Made by a program: the position numbers and the translations under genes. This document shows, piece after piece, positions 54,474 to 62,841 of a stretch of 64,000 nucleotides of DNA (its first letter is position 1; every line of letters begins with the position of its first letter). Below the pieces are notes generated by a model. It was not told the DNA's origin. It worked only from the letters and a program-made list of their open reading frames with translations, and searched no databases. This stretch comes from JAIEPX01 sp963725255. GTDB lineage: Bacteria; Pseudomonadota; Gammaproteobacteria; JAIEPX01. The DNA is taken from NCBI GenBank assembly GCA_963725255.1, contig CAVRXV010000005.1, positions 186,001 through 250,000 on the forward strand, read 5' to 3'.

Positions 54474-55088
54474 ATGAACAAACCGCATTATAACCAAGCG
54501 ACGTTTTTGCTGAGTGCACCTTCAATGGCTGAATTGCCTTCGGATACGGGCATTGAAGTCGCATTCATAGGTCGTTCAAACGCAGGCAAATCAAGTGCCA
54601 TGAATACCATTACGGGTATTAAAGGGCTGGCTCGCACCAGTAAAACGCCCGGTCGCACCCAAACGATGAATCTGTTTGGCCTGGATGAGAGGCGACGACT
54701 AGTGGACTTACCTGGTTATGGCTATGCCAAAGTGCCCTTGGCTGTTAAGCAACGTTGGCAAAAGGTATTGCATGAATATTTAGAGCGGCGTGTTTCGTTG
54801 GCAGGTTTAGTTTTAGTCATGGATATTCGACATCCCCTCAAAGAGACCGATCAGCAATATATCGAGTGGGCGACAATTGCAGAAGTGCCGGTTCATATTT
54901 TACTCACCAAATCGGACAAATTAAGTCGTGGTGCTGCACTAGATACTTTACAACAAGTACGAAATGCACTACAACGTTATGGTGAATTAGTGAGCACACA
55001 ATTATTTTCTGCTCATGATCGAACAGGTCTCGAAGAAGCAATTTTGCAGTTGGATAATTGGTTCATGCAAGAATCTTCCCTAGGATAA
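54474..55088 (+). CDS. engB: ribosome-biogenesis GTP-binding protein EngB/YsxC
   Basis: Small GTPase that helps to assemble the 50S subunit and is usually essential. G1 is GRSNAGKSS, G2 lies in SKTPGRTQTMNLF, G3 is DLPGYG, G4 is TKSD and G5 SAHD. The start at 54474 gives 204 residues in line with the family; the frame is open from 54432, but the added 14 residues are unlike the family. It overlaps nothing downstream with this reading; the permease gene begins five bases after its stop. Confidence 0.96.
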   Translation: MNKPHYNQATFLLSAPSMAELPSDTGIEVAFIGRSNAGKSSAMNTITGIKGLARTSKTPGRTQTMNLFGLDERRRLVDLPGYGYAKVPLAVKQRWQKVLHEYLERRVSLAGLVLVMDIRHPLKETDQQYIEWATIAEVPVHILLTKSDKLSRGAALDTLQQVRNALQRYGELVSTQLFSAHDRTGLEEAILQLDNWFMQESSLG

Positions 55089-55093
55089 TAATC

Positions 55094-56842
55094 ATGTTTA
55101 ATTCTGGTCGGCGTACATTTGCAAAAAATGAAGTGACCAGTTGGTCGCTGCCAAACTATTGGGATTTTATCGCTTTAGTACTTATTTTGAGCTTGATTTT
55201 GCTCATTGGTTGGGCGGCAGCAGGAATGACGACGACCCATTATATTGTCGGTGAAAGGATTCCAATCTCTTTAGATCCTAGTGCACTTCCTTATTATTCT
55301 CTGCGTACTGTGTTACGAATGTTAATTGGTTTGGTGTGTTCTTTAATTTTTACACTTACCATTGGTACGCTCGCAGCAAAGAGTAAGCGTGCTGAGCAAG
55401 TGATTATTCCTTTAATTGATATTTTACAATCTGTACCCGTTTTGGGTTTTCAGGTTATTGCTGTTGTGCCATTTCTCGCATTATTTCCAAATAGTTTATT
55501 AGGGCCAGAGTGTGCTGCAATTTTCGCAATTTTTACAGCTCAAGTTTGGAATATGACTTTAAGTTTTTATCAAAGCTGTAGAACAATTTCTCCGGAATTG
55601 ATTGAGGCCGTTCAAATGTTTCGTTTGTCGGCTTGGCAACGGTTTTGGCGAATGGATGTTCCCAATGCAATGCCCGGATTAATTTGGAACTCAATGATGT
55701 CAATGTCAGCGAGTTGGTTTTTCGTAGTCGCCTCAGAAGCAATTACTGTTGCGAACAAAAATATCACATTGCCTGGAATTGGATCTTACATTGCTGCGGC
55801 TTTACCTAAAGCAGATTTGCACGCGGTGGGTTATGCAATCATAGCGATGCTTATTGTGATTCTTGCTTACGATCAATTACTCTTTAGACCACTCAATCAA
55901 TGGATGGAAAGATTTCGTGCTGAAGAATCCGACGATGTCGGAAGAACTCAAGCATGGATTGTTAGTTTATTTGAGCACACACGCTTAATGCAAAAAATGG
56001 GTATTGGTATTGGTCGCTTTTGGGATGCCTTTGTTAATTTGTCGTGGTTTCGACAAAAAAAGATAAAGCCTCAACAAGAACAGAGCGAATTGATAAATAA
56101 ATTTCTTGTGGTTTTGTGGTATACACTCGTTTCTTTAACTATGATAAGTGCGATTATTTTTTTAGTGTGGTATATCTCGGCAGCAATTACATTGCACGAA
56201 GTGTTCTGGGTTATATGCCTAGGCTTATTTACCGGATTACGCGTTATTGTGCTCATATTTATTAGTAGTTTAATTTGGGTTCCAGTCGGAGTATGGATAG
56301 GTTTAAGACCGCGCGTGACAAAATCAGTTCAACCACTTATTCAGTTTTTGGCTTCATTTCCAGCGTATTTATTTTTCCCTGTTGTTGTGATGGTTATTGT
56401 TCGTTATCATTTAAACCCAGAAATTTGGACTTCACCATTAATGGTCTTGGGAACGCAGTGGTATATATTGTTTAATGTTATTGCCGGAACTTTAGCATTA
56501 CCAAAAGATTTACGACAGGTTGCAAGTAATTTACAAGTGAGTGGCTGGTTGTGGTGGAAACGACTCATTTTGCCCGCGATCTTCCCCTATTATATTACGG
56601 GTGCGATTACAGCGGCAGGGGGTGCGTGGAACGCAAGCATTGTGGCTGAAGTGGTGACGTGGGGAGATACTACGATCAGAGCGACAGGATTAGGTGCTTA
56701 TATTGCAGCGTATGCGACCAATTTGAATTATCCTCATCTTGCTTTAGGAATTGCCGTAATGTGTCTATTAGTGGTAATTATCAATCGCATTTTTTGGCGA
56801 CCTCTGTATAATCTGGCTGAAAGATATTATTTTATTGATTAG
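55094..56842 (+). CDS. ABC transporter permease with two fused permease domains (NitT/TauT-like)
   Basis: A 582-residue inner-membrane protein in which two binding-protein-dependent permease domains are joined. Each half has about five or six helices and the EAA-type loop (first: ELIEAVQMFRLSAWQRFWRMDVPNAMPG; second: DLRQVASNLQVSGWLWWKRLILPAIFPYYITG). Such double permeases occur in the nitrate/sulfonate/bicarbonate transporter class. The start at 55094 follows TAGGATA and removes a 12-residue overlap with engB. The ATPase gene follows after 12 bp. No periplasmic binding protein is encoded nearby, so the substrate is unknown. Confidence 0.88.
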   Translation: MFNSGRRTFAKNEVTSWSLPNYWDFIALVLILSLILLIGWAAAGMTTTHYIVGERIPISLDPSALPYYSLRTVLRMLIGLVCSLIFTLTIGTLAAKSKRAEQVIIPLIDILQSVPVLGFQVIAVVPFLALFPNSLLGPECAAIFAIFTAQVWNMTLSFYQSCRTISPELIEAVQMFRLSAWQRFWRMDVPNAMPGLIWNSMMSMSASWFFVVASEAITVANKNITLPGIGSYIAAALPKADLHAVGYAIIAMLIVILAYDQLLFRPLNQWMERFRAEESDDVGRTQAWIVSLFEHTRLMQKMGIGIGRFWDAFVNLSWFRQKKIKPQQEQSELINKFLVVLWYTLVSLTMISAIIFLVWYISAAITLHEVFWVICLGLFTGLRVIVLIFISSLIWVPVGVWIGLRPRVTKSVQPLIQFLASFPAYLFFPVVVMVIVRYHLNPEIWTSPLMVLGTQWYILFNVIAGTLALPKDLRQVASNLQVSGWLWWKRLILPAIFPYYITGAITAAGGAWNASIVAEVVTWGDTTIRATGLGAYIAAYATNLNYPHLALGIAVMCLLVVIINRIFWRPLYNLAERYYFID

Positions 56843-56854
56843 TGGGGGCGAGCG

Positions 56855-58177
56855 ATGACAGATAATTTACATAATGGCGTAAAGCAAGCCCTTATCGAAG
56901 TTGTCGATATTAAAAAGTCCTTTAAAAAAAGTGATAATCAAGATTTACTCGTGTTAGATAAATTGCATTTTACGTTGCGAGAAGGTGAGCTTATCGCGTT
57001 ACTCGGAAAGTCTGGTTCCGGAAAATCAACATTATTACGTATCATGGCGGGACTAGTGAAGCCTAATTCAGGAGAGGTTCGTTTTTGTCATCAACCTGTT
57101 TATTCGCCTGTTCCAGGAATGAGTATGGTTTTCCAGAGTTTTGCGTTGATGCCTTGGTTAACAGTTTTGCAAAACGTTGAGCTTGGTCTTGAAGCGCAAG
57201 GCATTCCAGCTCCAGAACGACGTGCCCGAGCGATTGAAGCGATCGATATTATTGGATTAGATGGTTTTGAATCCGCTTTTCCAAAAGAATTGTCCGGTGG
57301 TATGCGACAGCGCGTTGGGTTTGCTCGAGCATTAGTTGTAGACCCCACTGTTTTACTTATGGACGAACCTTTTTCATCGCTCGATGTTTTAACGGCGGAT
57401 AACTTGCGAAGTGACTTGCTCAATTTGTGGAATGAGGGTAAGACGAAATTAAAAGGCATTGTTCTAGTCACCCACAATATCGAAGAAGCAGCCGCACTCG
57501 CTGATCGAATTTTAATTTTCGGCAGTAATCCAGGTTGTATTCGTTCTGAATTAACGGTTGATTTGGATCATCCTCGAAATGAAAGTGAACCAGCGTTCAG
57601 AAAATTAGTGGATGATATTTATACGCTCATGACGCAACCTGAGGAAGGTGTTGTGGCTGTTCGCGGTCTGCGATTTAAAACGATTGATTTGGGGTATCGA
57701 TTACCTAAAGTGGAAATTTCAGAAATTACGGGATTTTTGGAAGCGGTACATACACCAGAATATAAAACAAAAGCAGACTTACCAGAAATTGCCGAAGAGT
57801 TGCACTTAAATGTTGATGATCTTTTCCCAATCACAGAAATTTTGGAAATTATGCGTTTTGCAACCGTAGAAAAAGGTGATATTGCACTAACTGAATCTGG
57901 AAAGCAATTTGCAGGCGCTGATATTTTACAGCGTAAAAAAATATTCGCTGAAAATTTGATGAATTATGTTCCACTGGCTCGACATGTTCGTCATGAGTTG
58001 GACAAAAATCCTGATCATCGTGTTAGCGAAGAAAGGTTTTTGTCAGAGCTTGAAGATTATTTATCGCATGATGCTGCGGAAGAAGTGTTAAAGATCGTAA
58101 TCGATTGGGGGCGATATGCTGAGATTTTCGCTTACGACTATAATACCGGCTTGTTAAGTTTAGAAAATCCACAATAA
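56855..58177 (+). CDS. ABC transporter ATPase with C-terminal AAA-associated domain
   Basis: Energises the double permease just upstream. Walker A is GKSGSGKST, the Q-loop MVFQSFALMPWLTVLQNV, the signature LSGGMRQRVGFARAL, Walker B VLLMDEPFSSLDVLT and the switch VTHNIEEA. Residues about 270-440 are an additional domain (VEISEITGFLEAVHT, LNVDDLFPITEILEIMRFATVEKGDIALTESGKQFAGAD) that matches the AAA-associated C-terminal domain found on some NitT/TauT-type ATPases; it looks like a sensory or oligomerisation module. It has 440 residues against about 260 for the core family. A GGGGGCGAG site precedes the ATG. The glycan genes begin four bases after its stop. Confidence 0.9.
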   Translation: MTDNLHNGVKQALIEVVDIKKSFKKSDNQDLLVLDKLHFTLREGELIALLGKSGSGKSTLLRIMAGLVKPNSGEVRFCHQPVYSPVPGMSMVFQSFALMPWLTVLQNVELGLEAQGIPAPERRARAIEAIDIIGLDGFESAFPKELSGGMRQRVGFARALVVDPTVLLMDEPFSSLDVLTADNLRSDLLNLWNEGKTKLKGIVLVTHNIEEAAALADRILIFGSNPGCIRSELTVDLDHPRNESEPAFRKLVDDIYTLMTQPEEGVVAVRGLRFKTIDLGYRLPKVEISEITGFLEAVHTPEYKTKADLPEIAEELHLNVDDLFPITEILEIMRFATVEKGDIALTESGKQFAGADILQRKKIFAENLMNYVPLARHVRHELDKNPDHRVSEERFLSELEDYLSHDAAEEVLKIVIDWGRYAEIFAYDYNTGLLSLENPQ

Positions 58178-58180
58178 AAG

Positions 58181-58804
58181 ATGATATTTGTTATGTATCC
58201 TTTATTTAAACGTATCATAGACATTGTTTTTTCTCTGCTCGCAATAGCGCTCCTCGCTCCTGTTTTTGTCATCTTGTACATCCTCATCTTTTTCTATTTG
58301 GGTCAACCAGTCTTTTTTAAGCAAATTAGACCAGGTTATAAAGGGAAGCCATTTGCACTGTACAAATTCAGAACGATGAAAAACTCGGGCAATGAAGAAG
58401 GTGATTTAAAGTCTGATGAGCAACGAATGACTCCTCTAGGAAAATGGTTGCGAAGTTGGAGTCTAGATGAATTACCTCAGCTGATTAACGTTCTGAAAGG
58501 TGATCTTAGCTTAGTCGGTCCTCGACCGCTGCTGATGGAGTATTTAAGTTTATACACGCCTGAGCAAGCACGTCGGCATAATGTACGGCCAGGTATGACG
58601 GGTCTTGCGCAAGTGAAGGGAAGAAATAGTTTAAGTTGGAACGAAAAATTTCATTGGGATGTTGAATATGTTGATCATTTTTCTTTTATTTTAGATTTAA
58701 AGATTCTTATTCTGACAATTCAATCTCTTTTTAGTCGACGAGGTATTCATCAAGAGGGTCATGTGACGATGCCTCCTTTCACGGGAAATAAAAATCATGA
58801 GTAA
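58181..58804 (+). CDS. pglC: PglC-like initiating sugar-phosphate transferase
   Basis: Membrane enzyme that moves a sugar phosphate from its UDP donor to undecaprenyl phosphate, starting a glycan. The 207 residues comprise one N-terminal hydrophobic helix (about 12-37), then KPFALYKFRTMKN, SLDELPQLINVLKGDLSLVGPRPLLMEYLSLYTPEQARRHNVRPGMTGLAQVKGRN, typical of the small (PglC) subtype. With PglD- and PglE-like genes directly behind it, the substrate is probably an N-acetylated diamino-trideoxy-hexose of bacillosamine type (inference). No glycosyltransferase or flippase lies in this window, so the final polymer is unknown. It overlaps the next gene by eight bases. Confidence 0.9.
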   Translation: MIFVMYPLFKRIIDIVFSLLAIALLAPVFVILYILIFFYLGQPVFFKQIRPGYKGKPFALYKFRTMKNSGNEEGDLKSDEQRMTPLGKWLRSWSLDELPQLINVLKGDLSLVGPRPLLMEYLSLYTPEQARRHNVRPGMTGLAQVKGRNSLSWNEKFHWDVEYVDHFSFILDLKILILTIQSLFSRRGIHQEGHVTMPPFTGNKNHE

Positions 58805-59423
58805 ACGTCTGTTTATTATTGGTGCTGGCGGACACGGAAAAGTGATTGCAGATGCTGCGATGTGCCAAGGAAATTGGGATGAAATATTTTTTATCGATGA
58901 TCGTTATCCAAGTTTGTCTTCAGTGATGGGTATTGAAGTCGTGGCTCAAACAAATAATATCAAACAATTTTGTGATGAAAACTCAGAAGTGATTGTGGCA
59001 ATTGGCGATAATCAAATTCGGCAACGATTGCAAGAAAATGCTCTTAGTCAGGGTTTTTCTGTTGCGTCGGTGATACATCCGCGTGCAGTAATAGCTCAGT
59101 CAGCGAAAATCGAAGCTGGATCAGTTGTTTTTGCTGGAGCTATTATTAATTCAGAAGCTACGGTAGGAAAAGGTGTAATTATTAATACCGGGGCGATCAT
59201 CGAACATGATTGTGTCGTAGGTGATTGGACGCATATTTGTCCTAAAGTAGGTTGCGCTGGAGGCGTTCAAGTTGGAGCTCATGTTTGGATCGGTATTGGT
59301 GCTAATGTGATTCAAAATGTGAAGATTGGTGATTATGCAAAAATTGGTGCGGGTTCGGTAGTATTGAAGACTGTTGATAGTCATCAGCAGGTGGTCGGTG
59401 TTCCTGCGAAAGAAAGAGTATAA
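58797..59423 (+). CDS. pglD: PglD/NeuD-like sugar O/N-acetyltransferase
   Basis: Acetyl-CoA-dependent acetyltransferase, 208 residues. The N-terminal Rossmann-like part is IIGAGGHGKVIADAA, and the C-terminal part is a left-handed beta-helix of hexapeptide repeats (AVIAQSAKIEAGSVVFAGAIIN, ATVGKGVIINTGAIIEHDC, VGDWTHICPKVGCAGGVQVGAHVWIGIGANVIQ). The catalytic His is in IEHDC near residue 136. PglD acetylates the 4-amino sugar in bacillosamine synthesis; NeuD is a close relative. Its position between PglC and PglE favours PglD. It starts inside the end of pglC and ends two bases before pglE. Confidence 0.9.
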   Translation: MSKRLFIIGAGGHGKVIADAAMCQGNWDEIFFIDDRYPSLSSVMGIEVVAQTNNIKQFCDENSEVIVAIGDNQIRQRLQENALSQGFSVASVIHPRAVIAQSAKIEAGSVVFAGAIINSEATVGKGVIINTGAIIEHDCVVGDWTHICPKVGCAGGVQVGAHVWIGIGANVIQNVKIGDYAKIGAGSVVLKTVDSHQQVVGVPAKERV

Positions 59424-59425
59424 AA

Positions 59426-60631
59426 ATGACAGAAAAAAAATCTTATCCTACCTGGCCGCATTTTGAAGAAGACGAATGTAGTGCTGTGCAAAATGTTTTG
59501 AAATCTGGAAAAGTGAATTACTGGACAGGCAATGACTGCCGTGAGTTCGAAAATGAATTCGCTCAGTATCATGGTGTAAAACATGCAATTTCGCTTGCAA
59601 ATGGAACGCTCGCTTTAGAATTAGCATTAAAAGTACTCAATATTGGCCCTGGAGATGAAGTAATTGTGCCCGCGCGTACTTTTTTAGCAACAGCAAGCGC
59701 AGTTATTGCACAAGGTGCAACACCCATTTGTGCTGATGTGGATTTAAATTCACAAACAATTTCTGTTGAAAGTATTCAATCATTAATTAATTCTAAGACA
59801 AAGGCGATTATTGTAGTTCATTTTGCCGGCTGGTCCTGTGATATGGATTCAATAGTGAAACTGGCCAATGAACATCATTTAAAATTAATAGAGGATTGTG
59901 CGCAAGCGCATGGTGCTCGCTATAAAAATAAATTAGTAGGAACGTTTTCAGATATGGCTGCTTTTTCTTTTTGTCAGGATAAAATAATGACCACCGGTGG
60001 TGAAGGTGGTATGTTGATCATGAATGATTCTCAACTTTGGGAGCGAGCATGGTCTTATAAAGATCACGGAAAAAATTTTCAAAAAATGCATGAAGATAAA
60101 AAATCAGTAGGCTTTCAATATGTGCATGATCAATTTGGATCTAATTATCGCATGGCTGAAATGCAAGCCGCCATTGGTCGTTGTCAATTAAAGAAGCTGA
60201 ATAAGTGGGTAGAAAAACGAAGAGAGAATGCTTACGTATTTGCGGAAATTCTTTCAAGTTCACCTCTTTTGCGCATTCCAATGCCCTCGAGTGATTATTA
60301 CCATTCTTACTATAAATTCTACGTTTTTCTCCAACAAGATTTATTGCCAGCTGATTATACGCGTGATCGCATCTTGAATGAATTATCGGAGAGTGGTCTT
60401 CCTATTTATAGTGGGGGATGTCCTGAAATTTATTGTGAAAAGGCATTCATCGATAAAAAATTGGGACCAAAAGAACGGTTAAAAAATGCAAAAATCCTAG
60501 GTGAAACCAGTCTTATGTTTGTTGTACATCCTACATTGTCATCCAATGATATTTCTATGATGGCAAATCAAGTATTAAATTTTCTAAAACAATTTGAAGT
60601 TGCGGCAGTAAACAGAGGAGATGCTTCGTGA
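59426..60631 (+). CDS. pglE: PglE-like PLP aminotransferase (DegT/DnrJ/EryC1 family)
   Basis: Places an amino group on a UDP-keto sugar using glutamate and pyridoxal phosphate. The 401 residues contain YWTGNDCREFENEFAQYHGVKHAI near the start, ANGTLALELAL, ARTFLATASAVIAQGATPICADVD, HFAGWSCDMDSI, DCAQAHGARYK, the PLP lysine in FCQDKIMTTGGEGGML and FGSNYRMAEMQAAIGRCQL. All catalytic parts look intact. It is the third gene of the Pgl-like set; the dehydratase PglF that would make the keto sugar is not in this window. It overlaps thiD by four bases (GTGA). Confidence 0.9.
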   Translation: MTEKKSYPTWPHFEEDECSAVQNVLKSGKVNYWTGNDCREFENEFAQYHGVKHAISLANGTLALELALKVLNIGPGDEVIVPARTFLATASAVIAQGATPICADVDLNSQTISVESIQSLINSKTKAIIVVHFAGWSCDMDSIVKLANEHHLKLIEDCAQAHGARYKNKLVGTFSDMAAFSFCQDKIMTTGGEGGMLIMNDSQLWERAWSYKDHGKNFQKMHEDKKSVGFQYVHDQFGSNYRMAEMQAAIGRCQLKKLNKWVEKRRENAYVFAEILSSSPLLRIPMPSSDYYHSYYKFYVFLQQDLLPADYTRDRILNELSESGLPIYSGGCPEIYCEKAFIDKKLGPKERLKNAKILGETSLMFVVHPTLSSNDISMMANQVLNFLKQFEVAAVNRGDAS

Positions 60632-61974
60632 AATACACTTGTTTATCCATTGCGGGATTTGACGGATCGGGCGGAGCAGGCTTGCAAGCTGATCTTAAAA
60701 CGTTTTCAGCTTTTGGTTGTTATGGTATGACAGTATTAACTGCATTGCCCATTCAAAATACTCAGGGGGTTAGAAAATGTTACGATATCCCTCTGCAATG
60801 TATTCAAGACCAATTAGAAGCAATTTTTGATGATATTATTCCCAGTAGTATTAAAATCGGAATGTTGTTTTCTAAAGATATTATTGAATTAGTTGCAAAT
60901 TTTCTTGCAAAAAAAGGGAACAATATTCCGATAGTTCTTGATCCTGTAATGGTGGCCAAAGATGGTTCGGCGCTGTTGTTACCCGATGCTGTTGATGCGC
61001 TTAAATCACAATTGATTCCCTTAGTGACCTTGATAACGCCTAATCTACCAGAGGCTTATGCGCTTACTGAGCGGACTGAAAATTTTGATGAATTGGCAGA
61101 AAAATTATTACGACTGGGATCTACTGCCGTCTTGCTAAAAGGTGGGCATTTGGAGGGTGAGCATTCTAACGATCTCTTCGTTGATACATCAGGTCTAAAA
61201 GTGAGTCTTGAGTCTCCGCGTATCGAATCCAAGAATACGCACGGGACCGGATGCACATTATCGGCGGCGATTAGCGCATGTCTTGCTCAAGGTCTTTCGC
61301 TCTCAGATTCTTGCAGAGTTGCAAAGAGTTACGTCTTCGAGGCGATTGCATCGGCTAAAGAGGATTCTGTCGGTTTAGGGCATGGTCCTGTAAATCATTT
61401 TTATCATGTCTGGCCGACCCTTGCAAAACTCTCTGAAGAAAAAATCTTATCGAAAAATGTCAGGATAAGTGTAGCAAATTATGTGTTGATTTTAAGCTTT
61501 CTGAATACTATAATCTCAACAGTTAGTATGTTTTATAATCAAGATCAGGAGACCCTCATGAAGAGATTGATATCAATAGTTTGTTTATTTGCATTGCTTA
61601 GTTCATCTGTGATGGCTGCTAATCACAAGACAGGGCGCGATTGTTGTAAAAAAAATCGAGATTATTGGAATCCTATTACAGTTCACAATCTTGCTCCGTA
61701 TTCGGTTAGTTATTCATTTAACAGTGGTGTGGATTATAAGCTTGATAGAAGTGAGACAGATATCTATCATTCAGGAACCGGTGATGCGCGAGCATACTTG
61801 GTAATTAGCGGTTGTACCGAGCGTAACGCAGATGGTGCATGTTTGACGTACAGCAGTCATATGTTTCCGGAATATTACAATGCTGAAAAAATAGCTACGA
61901 TTAATATTAAATCAATTTTAGATGCAGAAATTATCTGCATAGATGGCACTACAACTTCTTGCATAATTAAATAA
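60628..61974 (+). CDS. thiD: HMP/HMP-phosphate kinase ThiD, frame running without a stop into the next gene
   Basis: Phosphorylates hydroxymethylpyrimidine for thiamine synthesis. Residues 1 to about 265 are ThiD: AGFDGSGGAGLQADLKTFSAFGCYGMT, VLDPVMVAKDGSALL, TPNLPEAYAL, LLKGGHLEGEHSNDLF and the active-site NTHGTGCTLSAAI, ending at GHGPVNHFYHVWP. ThiD proteins normally stop about here. In this frame there is no stop: it passes about 45 codons of spacer, including a promoter, and continues into the signal peptide and whole body of a secreted protein whose own start is at 61558. A 448-residue fusion would be odd, with a cytosolic enzyme followed by an export signal. The likely reading is a ThiD that lost its stop. 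The start is GTG. Confidence 0.85.
   Translation: MKYTCLSIAGFDGSGGAGLQADLKTFSAFGCYGMTVLTALPIQNTQGVRKCYDIPLQCIQDQLEAIFDDIIPSSIKIGMLFSKDIIELVANFLAKKGNNIPIVLDPVMVAKDGSALLLPDAVDALKSQLIPLVTLITPNLPEAYALTERTENFDELAEKLLRLGSTAVLLKGGHLEGEHSNDLFVDTSGLKVSLESPRIESKNTHGTGCTLSAAISACLAQGLSLSDSCRVAKSYVFEAIASAKEDSVGLGHGPVNHFYHVWPTLAKLSEEKILSKNVRISVANYVLILSFLNTIISTVSMFYNQDQETLMKRLISIVCLFALLSSSVMAANHKTGRDCCKKNRDYWNPITVHNLAPYSVSYSFNSGVDYKLDRSETDIYHSGTGDARAYLVISGCTERNADGACLTYSSHMFPEYYNAEKIATINIKSILDAEIICIDGTTTSCIIK
61486..61514 (+). promoter_or_regulatory. sigma-70 promoter of the secreted-protein gene at 61558
   Basis: TTGATT at 61486-61491, a 17-bp spacer and a perfect TATAAT at 61509-61514. It lies inside the open thiD frame and 43 bp before the ATG of the secreted protein, giving a leader of about 37 nt. 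Together with AGGAG at 61547-61551 it argues that the downstream gene is expressed by itself. Confidence 0.75.
61558..61974 (+). CDS. small secreted protein, paralogue of 62842-63270
   Basis: A 138-residue exported protein: the signal peptide is MKRLISIVCLFALLSSSVMA, and the mature part is beta-rich. It shares with the protein at 62842 the patterns YWNP-x-TV, APY-x3-YSF, SDIYH-x-G-x-GD, GCTE/ACTE, GxCL, FYN and a C-terminal ICIDG/TCLDG-x4-SC. Cysteines at matching places may form disulfides. The family is unknown to me. Its promoter and AGGAG ribosome site are independent, although it is in frame with thiD. A two-copy family around nudC suggests local duplication. Confidence 0.8.
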   Translation: MKRLISIVCLFALLSSSVMAANHKTGRDCCKKNRDYWNPITVHNLAPYSVSYSFNSGVDYKLDRSETDIYHSGTGDARAYLVISGCTERNADGACLTYSSHMFPEYYNAEKIATINIKSILDAEIICIDGTTTSCIIK

Positions 61975-61989
61975 TTTAAAATTCTTATC

Positions 61990-62790
61990 ATGGAGCAGTT
62001 AAAAGACTATTTACACTGCTCCACTCTTTTCTTTCTTCAAGATGAAATACTCCTCGAGATAACAACTAATAATCCATTCCAATCTTTACTATCTACTCAA
62101 AATTTATTGAATATAAAAATCATCAGTGCGCATGTTGATGATTCTGTTGTTGTTATTGAAGGCAAAAGCAATTTGTCTGGCGAAGAGCTGTTGCAGAAAG
62201 GCTATAAAACTGTGCCGGTGAAGCCTTTTTTAGCAGAAGTGGATTCAACGATTCAATCAAAAATTTTACGCGCATATCATTGGATTAATTGGCATAGACA
62301 ATCGAAATATTGTGGTCGATGTGCTTTTCCTCTTGAAAATCAAATTAATTCGCCAGAGAAAAAATGTTCAAACTGTAAAGTCTCTGTATTTCCACGATTT
62401 TCTCCGGCTGTCATGGTGTTAATTCAACACGGTAATAAAATTTTGTTGGCTCGTTCCCCACATTTTAAATCGGGATTTTACAGTGCGATTGCAGGATTTA
62501 TTGAGATGGGAGAAACTGCTGAGCAAGCAGCTCACCGGGAAGTTATGGAAGAATTAGGATTGGAAATTACGGATTTGGAGTATTTTGCTTCTCAAACCTG
62601 GCCTTTCCCCGATAGCTTTATGATCGCTTTTAAAGCGAAGTATTTACGCGGTGAGCTTAAGATAGATGAGAAAGAAATCGAAGATGCGCAGTGGTTTGAT
62701 GCGCAGAATTTGCCCTGGCTGCCACCCAGTGCAAGTATTTCAAGGCAACTGATTGAGCATGCCATAAAGGATTGCCTACAAGGGAATTGA
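61990..62790 (+). CDS. nudC: NADH pyrophosphatase / RNA decapping Nudix hydrolase
   Basis: Splits NADH to NMNH and AMP and removes NAD caps from RNA. The 266 residues have a zinc ribbon with Cys108, Cys111, Cys126 and Cys129. The Nudix box GFIEMGETAEQAAHREVMEELGL is near residues 173-195, and the family-specific SQTWPFPDSFM (usually SQPWPFPxS) just after it. The ATG has no good ribosome site and lies 16 bases after the stop of the upstream gene, so translation may depend on coupling. It lies between the two secreted paralogues. Confidence 0.95.
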   Translation: MEQLKDYLHCSTLFFLQDEILLEITTNNPFQSLLSTQNLLNIKIISAHVDDSVVVIEGKSNLSGEELLQKGYKTVPVKPFLAEVDSTIQSKILRAYHWINWHRQSKYCGRCAFPLENQINSPEKKCSNCKVSVFPRFSPAVMVLIQHGNKILLARSPHFKSGFYSAIAGFIEMGETAEQAAHREVMEELGLEITDLEYFASQTWPFPDSFMIAFKAKYLRGELKIDEKEIEDAQWFDAQNLPWLPPSASISRQLIEHAIKDCLQGN

Positions 62791-62841
62791 AGGTTACAAT
62801 TCACCGTTTGATGGAATCCTGGTCAATTTTGAGGGAATGAA

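Noticed and set aside
60628..61974. ThiD plus secreted domain as a genuine bifunctional fusion
   Set aside because: An internal signal peptide, an own promoter and ribosome site, and a stand-alone paralogue at 62842 all favour two separate genes.
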